A stretch of DNA of 58,071 nt from Xenophilus sp. AP218F. GTDB taxonomy: Bacteria; Pseudomonadota; Gammaproteobacteria; Burkholderiales; Chromobacteriaceae. The stretch is taken from assembly GCA_002213445.1 (NCBI GenBank), contig NJIE01000012.1:1-58071 (forward strand). Direction: 5' to 3'. The notes under the pieces are model-generated. The model ran no database searches. It saw only the letters and a list, made by a program, of their open reading frames with translations, and was not told the origin of the DNA. Within the stretch, counting starts at the first letter, position 1, and each line of letters begins with the position of its first letter. Positions 29,565-35,609 of this stretch are shown here, one piece after another. A program made the translations under genes and the position numbers.

Positions 29565-30533
29565 ATGAATATCGTCCCGCAGTCGTCGCAACAGCTGATC
29601 ACCGCCGCGTCCCTGGAGCAGGTGGACGATGCCGTGCGCCGCTTCCTGCGGGCGCAGCATGCCGGCAATACCCGGCGCGCCTACGTGTCTGACTGCCGCA
29701 TCTTCGCGGAGTGGTGCCAGTTTCATGGTTTCGAGACCTTGCCGGCGCGGCCCGATACCATCGCCCGTTTCCTGTCGGCCCAGGCCGAAGCCGGCCACTC
29801 CACCCAGACCATCGTCCGCCGGCGGGCGGCCATCCGCTGGATGCACGAAGCCAACGGCCACGCTTCGCCCACCTTGATGCCGCTAGTCAAGCAAACCATG
29901 TCCGGCATCACTCGGGAAGTCGGCCTCGCGCCGCGCCGCCAGAAAGCGCCGCTGATCGACAGTCAGTTAAGCCAGCTGCTGGCGTGCATCGACGCCACCA
30001 CCCTGGCCGGCATCCGAGACCGGGCGCTGCTGCTGGTGGGTTTCGGGGGCGCGCTGCGGCGCAGCGAGCTGGTGGGCATTCATGTCGAACACCTCACTTG
30101 GCAGCCGCTGGGCGTGACGGTTCGCATCCCGCACTCCAAGACAGACCAGGAAGGCCGCGGCCAGACCGTCCCCGTTCTCAACGGCCGGCACTTCAAGCCG
30201 GTGGACGCGCTGCGCGAATGGCTCGCCGCCGCGGGCATCGACAGCGGCCCGGTGTTCCGCGCCGTCACCCGCACCGGCAAGCCGCGCAAGGCCGGACTGT
30301 GCGACCGCGCCGTCGCCAACATCATCAAGCACTACGCCACGCTCGCCGGCATCGATCCCGCCACCGTATCGGGCCACAGCCTGCGCTCCGGCTTCGTCAC
30401 CAGCGGGGTGATGCACGACGCCAACATCTTCAAGATCATGGACGTGACGCGCCACAAGAACGTCCAGACCGTCCGCACCTACGCCCGCATCGCCGAACAG
30501 TTCAAGGACCACGCGGGCGCCGGCTTCATGTAG
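29565..30533 (+). CDS. Tyrosine recombinase (Cre/XerD-like)
   Basis: A 322-residue site-specific recombinase. An N-terminal SAM-like core-binding domain spans ~20-110. The catalytic domain shows Arg at ~165 ('GALRRSEL'), Lys in 'HSKTD', 'HSLRSG' (~270-275), 'TRHKN' (~295) and the nucleophile Tyr306 ('VRTYAR'). Beside a dif/lox-like site and in a plasmid-like genome it most probably resolves multimers, as Cre does in P1. Integration into a chromosome is the alternative. The SD is weak. Confidence 0.85.
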   Translation: MNIVPQSSQQLITAASLEQVDDAVRRFLRAQHAGNTRRAYVSDCRIFAEWCQFHGFETLPARPDTIARFLSAQAEAGHSTQTIVRRRAAIRWMHEANGHASPTLMPLVKQTMSGITREVGLAPRRQKAPLIDSQLSQLLACIDATTLAGIRDRALLLVGFGGALRRSELVGIHVEHLTWQPLGVTVRIPHSKTDQEGRGQTVPVLNGRHFKPVDALREWLAAAGIDSGPVFRAVTRTGKPRKAGLCDRAVANIIKHYATLAGIDPATVSGHSLRSGFVTSGVMHDANIFKIMDVTRHKNVQTVRTYARIAEQFKDHAGAGFM

Positions 30534-30852
30534 CCTTGGCCGCGCGCTGGGCCAGCTTGGCGCGGGCGTTCTCGCTGTGCGCCTTGATCTTGTCCGCGAC
30601 GCGAGCGGTTGTCTCCCAGCGGACGACATTGAGGATAGTCTGTTTCCCATGGCGACGCTGCAGGTCAGGCGTCAGCGCCTGCTTGACCTGATCGGCCAGC
30701 TCCTCGCTATCCAGCATCGCCATGCCGCCCTCGCCGGCCAGGCGAAACGACGGGCCGACGAATACCTCGCCCTTTACGACCGCCTGAAACAGATTCAGCG
30801 GCGGATTGCGCATATCCAGTACGTTGACTGCGTAGTACAGGTGCCAAGCCAT
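30526..30852 (-). CDS. Hypothetical protein, 108 residues
   Basis: From ATG 30852, preceded by AGGAGGG. 'MAWHLYYAVNVLDMRNPPLN' leads to an alpha/beta protein with a basic Ala-rich C-terminus ('HSENARAKLAQRAAKAT'). It converges on the recombinase and overlaps its end by eight bases, so the two transcripts are antisense at their tails. A TTG further upstream (30876) is a less likely start. No family is recognised. Confidence 0.5.
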   Translation of the reverse strand: MAWHLYYAVNVLDMRNPPLNLFQAVVKGEVFVGPSFRLAGEGGMAMLDSEELADQVKQALTPDLQRRHGKQTILNVVRWETTARVADKIKAHSENARAKLAQRAAKAT

Positions 30853-30939
30853 ACTCCCTCCTTTTTCCTTTGCCAATCATGCCATATGGGTTTTTGGCTG
30901 GCAAAAGACCCTCGCGCGCCACGGCTCCATGCAGAAGAT

Positions 30940-30968
30940 TTGAACGGTTGTACAATATTTTGTACAAT
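30940..30968 (+). promoter_or_regulatory. Toxin-antitoxin promoter with twin TTGTACAA operators
   Basis: TTGAAC (30940-30945), a 17-base spacer and TACAAT (30963-30968). Two copies of the self-palindrome TTGTACAA (30948-30955 and 30960-30967) are set 12 bp apart, inside the spacer and on the -10 box. E. coli YefM binds TGTACA cores, so autoregulation is expected. Confidence 0.8.
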
Positions 30969-31014
30969 CAAACTTCAGCAACACCACGCACCAAGCGATG
31001 AAGAGGAATGAACC

Positions 31015-31290
31015 ATGAACGTCTTAACTTTTAGCGAGGCTCGCGCCAGCTTGAAGAAGGCCATGGATGATGTCTGCTCCGCGCATGAACCCACGGTTAT
31101 CACCCGCACCCGCGGGGAACACGTAGTCATGCTGTCACTGGACGACTTCAACGGCATGCAAGAGACCTTGCACCTGCTCAAGAGTCCCAAGAACGCGGAA
31201 CGCCTGATGTCGTCCATCGCCCAGCTCAAGGCCGGCCAAGCCAAGATTCGGGAACTCTCAAACCATGAGCAATCAGAAGTCCAAGAATAA
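31015..31290 (+). CDS. yefM: YefM/Phd-type antitoxin
   Basis: A 91-residue protein: 'MNVLTFSEARASLKKAMDDV' and 'EHVVMLSLDDFNGMQETLHL' are the Phd/YefM pattern. The N-terminal half dimerises and binds DNA; the C-terminal tail masks the toxin. The gene overlaps the toxin start by 26 bases. The pair would favour retention of an extrachromosomal genome by killing cells that lose it. Confidence 0.9.
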   Translation: MNVLTFSEARASLKKAMDDVCSAHEPTVITRTRGEHVVMLSLDDFNGMQETLHLLKSPKNAERLMSSIAQLKAGQAKIRELSNHEQSEVQE

Positions 31291-31561
31291 GCAAGCCGCC
31301 AAGCAAGTCAGCCTGGCATTCACCGATGAAGCCTGGGATGACTACCTGTACTGGCAGCAGCATGACGCCAAGAAGGTGCAAACCATCAACGCCCTGCTGG
31401 AAGAGTGCAAGCGCGATCCTTTCCGCGGAACGGGCAAGCCCGAGCCGCTGGTAGGCAATCTGACGGGTTACTGGTCCCGCCGCATCGACAAGGAGCACCG
31501 ATTGGTGTACCTGCCGGAAGACAGCTGCATCTATGTGTTGCAGTGTCGATACCACTACTGA
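31265..31561 (+). CDS. yoeB: YoeB/Txe-type mRNA-cleaving toxin
   Basis: A 98-residue RelE-superfamily toxin. 'AFTDEAWDDYLYWQQHDAKK', 'GTGKPEPLVGNLTGYWSRRI', 'DKEHRLVY' and the C-terminal 'CRYHY' are the YoeB signature, including the catalytic Arg and His near the end. It cleaves mRNA on the ribosome. An N-terminal ~15-residue basic extension is longer than usual for YoeB. Confidence 0.9.
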   Translation: MSNQKSKNKQAAKQVSLAFTDEAWDDYLYWQQHDAKKVQTINALLEECKRDPFRGTGKPEPLVGNLTGYWSRRIDKEHRLVYLPEDSCIYVLQCRYHY

Positions 31562-31590
31562 AGCGACACATCGCCCCTGGGAGGCATGAA

Positions 31591-31785
31591 ATGGACAGCA
31601 CGCGGGAAGAAATGCTGGCAGAGCTGAAAGAGCTGCTTCAGCTCATGGATGTTGAGGATCTGAAGCAGCTCCAGCAGATCGCCGACTTGTTCGCGAGCGG
31701 CCAGCACGAAGAGGGGGTGGCGCTGGCAAGAAAAACCTTGCGCGATCGCGGAGCCGACGACAGCGTGCTTGATGCTTACCAGTGA
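31591..31785 (+). CDS. Small acidic helical protein, 64 residues
   Basis: 'MDSTREEMLAELKELLQLMD' followed by 'VEDLKQLQQIADLFASG' is all-helical and acidic, like a small regulator or adaptor. SD GGGAGG precedes ATG 31591 by six to eight bases. It follows the toxin by 29 bases and may be a third gene of that operon. Confidence 0.55.
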   Translation: MDSTREEMLAELKELLQLMDVEDLKQLQQIADLFASGQHEEGVALARKTLRDRGADDSVLDAYQ

Positions 31786-31794
31786 CGCCAAGTG

Positions 31795-31823
31795 AAAAAA
31801 AAGCCCGCCGGGCGGCGGGCTTT
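31795..31823. terminator. Bidirectional terminator between TA operon and lysis cassette
   Basis: Stem GCCCGCC / GGCGGGC with loop GGGC, flanked by eight A on the left and TTT on the right. The long U-run is made on the leftward transcript, so it mainly ends the lysis mRNA. Confidence 0.8.
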
Positions 31824-31882
31824 CAATAGCGGGTACTCAAATAGAGGAAAAACAAGAGAAACCGTCACGGGGAATGACAGCA

Positions 31883-31910
31883 ATGGTATGGTGCCATACA
31901 CAACCATACC
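31883..31910 (+). repeat. Dispersed element downstream of the lysis cassette
   Basis: GGTATGG-TG-CCATACA, a 7-bp near-perfect palindrome, followed by an inverted half-site CCATACC eight bases on. It sits between the last lysis gene and the terminator. Confidence 0.8.
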
Positions 31911-31916
31911 AATCAA

Positions 31917-32090
31917 TCACTTCTTGGCATGCCCCACGTTCAGCGCCAGCACGTCGGCCACGCGGCGCAGGGTGCCCACCACCTTGTCGTCCTTCTTGTT
32001 CGGGGTGATGGCGGCGACGGCGGACGCGGCGGAAATCACCGACGTCACCACCGGCAAAGCTTGCTGCAGCAGGTCCAGAAAATGAGCCAT
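31917..32090 (-). CDS. Small amphipathic/membrane protein of the lysis cassette
   Basis: 57 residues from ATG 32090 (AAAGG seven bases upstream; an ATG at 32096 is too close to the SD). 'MAHFLDLLQQALPVVTSVIS' contains one hydrophobic segment (~10-30), and the rest is basic. Position after the endolysin suggests a holin-type or lysis-control role. The usual two or three membrane spans of holins are absent. Confidence 0.5.
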   Translation of the reverse strand: MAHFLDLLQQALPVVTSVISAASAVAAITPNKKDDKVVGTLRRVADVLALNVGHAKK

Positions 32091-32092
32091 GG

Positions 32093-32584
32093 TCATACCT
32101 TTCTTGAGTGTTCGCGCTCCTGCGCCGGGTGGAAGCGCAAGAAGCCCTTGCACTTGGAAATCGGTCGGCGGCGGCGGCAGACTTCGTAGCCCTCGCGGCT
32201 GCCGTCGGCATTGGTGTTGCCCTCGATCGCCACCACCGCGTCGCCGTCAACGGACTCGACAATCCCGGTGTGGCCCAAGCCCTTGCCGTAGTCCAGGATC
32301 ATCACGTCGCCGGGCGCCGGTCGGGCTTGGCGAAAGGCCGGCGACTCGTTCCATTGGCGCAACACCCCCCCGGTGCGGACCAGCGGATTGGCTACGCCCT
32401 GTTTATTCGCGGCCTGCTCGAACGCCCAATACACCAAGGCCATGCACCAGGGGGCCGGAAACTTGATGCCCACCGATGCCAGATACTGGCGCACCTCGGG
32501 GCCGGTATTGGAACCGGGCGGCGTTTCGCGCACGCCCAACTGGCTTTTCATCACCGCCAAAGCGGCCAACGGCAAAGAACCCAT
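32093..32584 (-). CDS. Endolysin, CHAP-type amidase/peptidase
   Basis: A 163-residue enzyme. Cys47 in 'APWCMALVYWAFE', His105 in 'GLGHTGIVES' and 'AIEGNTN' (~119-125) give the CHAP Cys-His-Asx arrangement. It degrades peptidoglycan at the end of lytic growth. No signal peptide is seen, so release needs a holin. Its final codons carry the CGC-AGGA-GCG motif before the next gene. Confidence 0.85.
   Translation of the reverse strand: MGSLPLAALAVMKSQLGVRETPPGSNTGPEVRQYLASVGIKFPAPWCMALVYWAFEQAANKQGVANPLVRTGGVLRQWNESPAFRQARPAPGDVMILDYGKGLGHTGIVESVDGDAVVAIEGNTNADGSREGYEVCRRRRPISKCKGFLRFHPAQEREHSRKV
32114..32125 (-). promoter_or_regulatory. GGA-loop hairpin before the last lysis gene
   Basis: GCGC-AGGA-GCGC on the minus strand, 23 bases before ATG 32090 and inside the endolysin codons. 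Confidence 0.4.
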
Positions 32585-32588
32585 TTCG

Positions 32589-33041
32589 CTACTCTCCTTC
32601 TCGCATCGACAACAGCCGGCGCAGCTCCTCGATCACGGCGCTCTGCGCCTGGATCAACCTGTTGGCTTCGCGCTGCTCCAGCACCATTTCGTCCAGCTTG
32701 TGCTGCATGCCGGACATTTCGCGCTTCATGGCCAGCATTTCGTTTTCGACTTCGGAGAGGCGCAAGCTGGATGTCTCGGCAAGCTGCTGGGCGGCCAGCA
32801 GGTCTTGCACGGCGGCGTTGCGTTCGCGCACGGCGGTATCGGCGGCTTCGATGGCGCGGTCTCGCTCGGCCATCAGGTTCTTGATCAGGTCATGGGTGCC
32901 ATCATCGGCGCGCCAGGCTCTGCGGATTTGTCGGACCACCACCACAATCAGGGCCGCAAAAGCAAAGAGACAGGCAATCAATGCGCCAGACGCTCCTGCG
33001 CCGCTGATCAGCATCCCGACCGCTTCGACGGTCAGGGGCAT
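32589..33041 (-). CDS. Membrane-anchored coiled-coil protein (spanin- or holin-like)
   Basis: 150 residues. One strong membrane segment at ~18-38 ('ASGALIACLFAFAALIVVVV') is followed by a short basic stretch and ~100 residues of coiled coil. This N-anchored, periplasm-spanning layout is that of an inner-membrane spanin (Rz). A pinholin-like role is the alternative. No separate outer-membrane lipoprotein spanin was found nearby. Confidence 0.6.
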   Translation of the reverse strand: MPLTVEAVGMLISGAGASGALIACLFAFAALIVVVVRQIRRAWRADDGTHDLIKNLMAERDRAIEAADTAVRERNAAVQDLLAAQQLAETSSLRLSEVENEMLAMKREMSGMQHKLDEMVLEQREANRLIQAQSAVIEELRRLLSMREGE

Positions 33042-33075
33042 AAGGTAATCATCCTGCGTGGGTAAGAATTAGTTC

Positions 33076-33091
33076 GGTTTGGTGCCAAACC
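33076..33091. promoter_or_regulatory. Best palindromic copy of the dispersed element
   Basis: GGTTTGG-TG-CCAAACC: 7-bp perfect arms around a TG centre. It lies between the lysis cassette and parA. KorA operators of IncP plasmids share the outer GTTT...AAAC. Confidence 0.8.
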
Positions 33092-33103
33092 ACTTTTTTT
33101 AAT

Positions 33104-33131
33104 TTGGTTTGGTGCCAAAGCGCGCTATACT
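33104..33131 (+). promoter_or_regulatory. parA promoter with operator copy
   Basis: TTGGTT (33104-33109), a 16-base spacer and TATACT (33126-33131). The operator TTTGGTGCCAAA (33108-33119) overlaps the -35 box and fills the spacer, so binding should block parA. The inverted repeat ATACT-CCGC-AGTAT covers the -10 box. Confidence 0.65.
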
Positions 33132-33213
33132 CCGCAGTATAAAACCAAATAGCGCCGCCAAAATCGTGATTTGCACGGGCAGCGCATGAGAAACATTCAG
33201 CGGAACTCAACTC

Positions 33214-33906
33214 ATGATCATAGCCTTTGCCAACAGCAAGGGCGGGGTCAGTAAATCCACGACAGCATTCAACCTCGCGGTTACTGCCTCGCTGAAAAAC
33301 GTGTCCACCGTTCTGGTGGATGGCGATATCCGCCAGCGTTCCTGCCTGAAGTTCAACGCGTTGCGCAACAAGTACGGCTTGCCCACGCTCAATGTGCAAG
33401 AAATCATCACCGCCCCGGACAGCCCGGCCGACGCATTCGGCGCGGGCATTGTCGAGCTATCCACGCAACACGAGCTGGTGGTGGTGGATGTCGGCGGTTA
33501 CGACAGCACCGAGCTGCGGCAATGCTTGCTGGTGGCGGATATCGTGGTGGTCCCCACCCAGACCAGCCAGGCCGATCTGCAGGAATTGCCGGAAATGCTG
33601 GGCCATATCCAGGCAGTGGAAGCCTTGCTTGGGCGCCCGCCGGTTGTCCGCACCCTGATCACCCGCGCGTACACCAACACCTTTGTGCGCGATTGGGAGA
33701 AAGGCCTCGACACCATCGGGAAATACCCGGCTTTGCTGCAATACATGCCGCCGCTGCCGGTCATTCTCTATGAGCGCCAGGCTTACCGGGAGGCGCTGGA
33801 GCAAGGCAAGTCGGTCACAGAGTTGCAAGGTTCGCGGGTAGGCGACGTCAAAGCGGCAGACGAAATCAATCGTCTTTTTGAAACCCTCTTCGCAGGAGCG
33901 AAATAA
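33214..33906 (+). CDS. parA: ParA-type partition ATPase
   Basis: A 230-residue short ParA. The deviant Walker A is 'SKGGVSKSTT' (8-17), with Ser where most ParA have Gly. 'VLVDGDIRQRS' (~33) is the second motif, and 'VVVDVGGYDS' (~90) is Walker B. The protein lacks the N-terminal HTH of long ParA, so the promoter is probably controlled by another protein. It moves plasmid copies over the nucleoid. First gene of the parA-33909-trfA operon. Confidence 0.85.
   Translation: MIIAFANSKGGVSKSTTAFNLAVTASLKNVSTVLVDGDIRQRSCLKFNALRNKYGLPTLNVQEIITAPDSPADAFGAGIVELSTQHELVVVDVGGYDSTELRQCLLVADIVVVPTQTSQADLQELPEMLGHIQAVEALLGRPPVVRTLITRAYTNTFVRDWEKGLDTIGKYPALLQYMPPLPVILYERQAYREALEQGKSVTELQGSRVGDVKAADEINRLFETLFAGAK
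33889..33902 (+). promoter_or_regulatory. GGA-loop hairpin holding the SD of the 33909 gene
   Basis: TTCGC-AGGA-GCGAA, a perfect 5-bp stem, six bases before ATG 33909. The loop is the SD. Confidence 0.55.
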
Positions 33907-33908
33907 CC

Positions 33909-34295
33909 ATGGATCTGACCCCACTCGGCGGCAACAGCCACGCAGCACAAGAAAAACTCGAAGCTCTGGCCAAAGGCAAGGGCTGGAGCACCCAGCTTCC
34001 CAGCGGCACCCAGCGCGCGCCTTACCATTGGGAAATGCCCTACGCCAACCCGCAAATTCCGCGCGCCATCAATATTCGCTCCATGCAACCGCTGATGGCC
34101 AAGTTGGACGTTCTGATCGGCATCCGCGCCATTCGCTCCAAACTGTCGTTCTGCGAAGAAGCGCTGGAGCAGGCCGCCGACAAGCTGCTGGAAGAAAATT
34201 GGGACCGCGTGCTGGAATACATGGCCAGCCATGAACCCGTCGTTCCCGGCGATCCGAATTCGCCGAAGGTGCCGCGAGGCTCGCAGACCCGATAG
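33909..34295 (+). CDS. Candidate ParA partner / plasmid-maintenance protein
   Basis: 128 residues, three bases after parA. It has a flexible N-terminus ('MDLTPLGGNSHAAQEKLEAL'), a central 'INIRSMQPLMAKLDVLIGIR' and a helical C-terminal half. It lacks the ParB ParB/Srx fold motifs. The place right behind a short ParA is where small centromere-binding proteins sit, so a ParB/ParG-like role is inferred from context. A role as replication accessory is also possible. Confidence 0.5.
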   Translation: MDLTPLGGNSHAAQEKLEALAKGKGWSTQLPSGTQRAPYHWEMPYANPQIPRAINIRSMQPLMAKLDVLIGIRAIRSKLSFCEEALEQAADKLLEENWDRVLEYMASHEPVVPGDPNSPKVPRGSQTR

Positions 34296-34297
34296 CC

Positions 34298-35155
34298 ATG
34301 GCCATCGACAAGGGCAAAGAGCTGCTTACGCCGGGACTGCTGCAACGAGTCACCGACGCCGCGGCCAAGAAACAAACCCAGCAATTGGAGCTTCCCATCT
34401 GGGGAGACCCGTACCGGGCGATGCCGAACGAGCTGGTTCGTTCGGCGCTTTTCGCCGTGCGCGACAAGCGCGCCGCCCGCACTTACGTGAAAAACCACGA
34501 AGTCGCCATGATCGGCAAGGGCAAGCTGTTCTATACCGGCGAAGAACTCAGCCAGGACGATGAAACCGTGTGGATGCACTTGGTCAATCTGGCGCGGGAA
34601 TCGGGCATCAACACCACAGTCAAGTTCACGCCCTACTCGTTCAACAAAGCCATAGGCTGGACCACCAACCAAGCCGGCTACAAGCGGCTGCGCGAGAGTC
34701 TGGACCGGCTCAAGTTCGGCGGCATCACGCTGGTCAATCAGCGCATCACCGAAAACGGCATCCAGATATCCGAAGCCGGCGGCCTGTCCATTTCGCTGCT
34801 GCGCCGCTTCACTTGGCAAGGCCCGGACGGCGCCCCGGCGACGGTTTACACCGCCGAGCTGGAACGCGAAGCGGCGGTGCTGTTCTCCGGCGGCTACTTC
34901 TCGCTGATCAACTGGACCGAGCGCCTGGCGCTGCCCACCGGGCTGGCCACCTGGCTGCACAGTTTCTTCGCCAGCCACCGCGAGCCGATACCGCTGAAGA
35001 TCAGCCAAATCCGCCTGGCTTGCGGCGCGGCCACCCCCGGCCCGCAGTTCAAACGCAACCTGAAAAAAGCCATGGGCGAGCTGCAGAAGGTCGGCGCGAT
35101 ATCGTCGTTTGAAATCGCAGGCGATATCCTGACCGTCACCCGCAACAAGGCATGA
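34298..35155 (+). CDS. trfA: TrfA-like plasmid replication initiator
   Basis: A 285-residue protein. 'LPIWGDPYRAMPNELVRSALF' (~29-49), 'GKLFYTGEELSQDDETVWMH' (~70-89) and 'SLDRLKFGGITLVNQR' follow the TrfA pattern of IncP plasmids, including the winged-helix region. TrfA monomers bind iterons and open the origin. Its stop codon lies within an inverted iteron (35153-35165), and the iteron array follows at once. It gives the phage a plasmid mode of replication separate from O/P. Confidence 0.8.
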   Translation: MAIDKGKELLTPGLLQRVTDAAAKKQTQQLELPIWGDPYRAMPNELVRSALFAVRDKRAARTYVKNHEVAMIGKGKLFYTGEELSQDDETVWMHLVNLARESGINTTVKFTPYSFNKAIGWTTNQAGYKRLRESLDRLKFGGITLVNQRITENGIQISEAGGLSISLLRRFTWQGPDGAPATVYTAELEREAAVLFSGGYFSLINWTERLALPTGLATWLHSFFASHREPIPLKISQIRLACGAATPGPQFKRNLKKAMGELQKVGAISSFEIAGDILTVTRNKA

Positions 35156-35520
35156 CTCAAAACAGAGTCCGTTGGATTGTCGGCCGCAGGGGTCTGTTTT
35201 GAGTCACGCCCACTCTGTTTTGAGTCATCCATTTTTCGTTGCGAACCCCTTGTACGCGGCGCGTCGCCATGTTGGCGGCATCAGCCGGGGGAGAAGTTCA
35301 TACAAAAACGCGGGCAGACTCTGTTTTGAGTCATCATTTTCGGGGCCGGCGACGCAGCAACAGGCACGGATCAACTCTGTTTTGAGTCATCTGCCTGTCT
35401 GAGTTGAGTCATTCCCGCTCTGTTTTGAGTCACAGGCTATCGTTTTTGAGTCACGCGGGGGTCTGTTTTGAGTCATTCAGGGGGTCTGTTTTGAGTCACC
35501 GCATACTCTGTTATGAGTCA
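35153..35520. repeat. Iteron array, probable plasmid origin (oriV)
   Basis: Eleven copies of CTGTTTTGAGTCA: one inverted at 35153-35165; direct copies at 35194, 35215, 35321, 35377, 35399 (diverged), 35420, 35441 (diverged), 35463, 35486 and 35508. The last seven are spaced 21-23 bp, two helical turns, so initiator molecules would line one face. It lies directly after the trfA-like gene. No CRISPR-like spacers. Confidence 0.85.
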
Positions 35521-35531
35521 TGGCGATAGGC

Positions 35532-35560
35532 CTGAAACCCAAGACTGGCAAGGGTTTCAG
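35532..35560. other. Inverted repeat at the origin
   Basis: CTGAAACCC / GGGTTTCAG, 9-bp perfect arms, 11-base loop, just past the last iteron. It has no T-run in either direction; it may be an origin structure or a weak end for the giant gene's transcript. Confidence 0.6.
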
Positions 35561-35567
35561 ACCTCTC

Positions 35568-35603
35568 TAACCAATGTAACCAGTTTTTAACCAGATTTAA
35601 CCA
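35568..35603. other. Phased TAACCA tract, candidate DNA-unwinding element
   Basis: Four TAACCA hexamers at 35568, 35577, 35588 and 35598 (steps 9-11 bp, one helical turn) in AT-rich sequence between the iterons and the giant gene. No consensus DnaA box was seen. Confidence 0.5.
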
Positions 35604-35609
35604 AAACCC

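Noticed and set aside
32996-33005. Another CGCAGGAGCG, within the spanin-like gene
   Set aside because: It is ~40 bases inside the gene and away from any start, so it may be coding chance; not counted as a hairpin site.
35194-35520. Repeats at the origin considered as a CRISPR array
   Set aside because: The core is only 13 bp with 21-23 bp periods and no spacer-length unique segments; it follows a TrfA-like gene, so iterons explain it.
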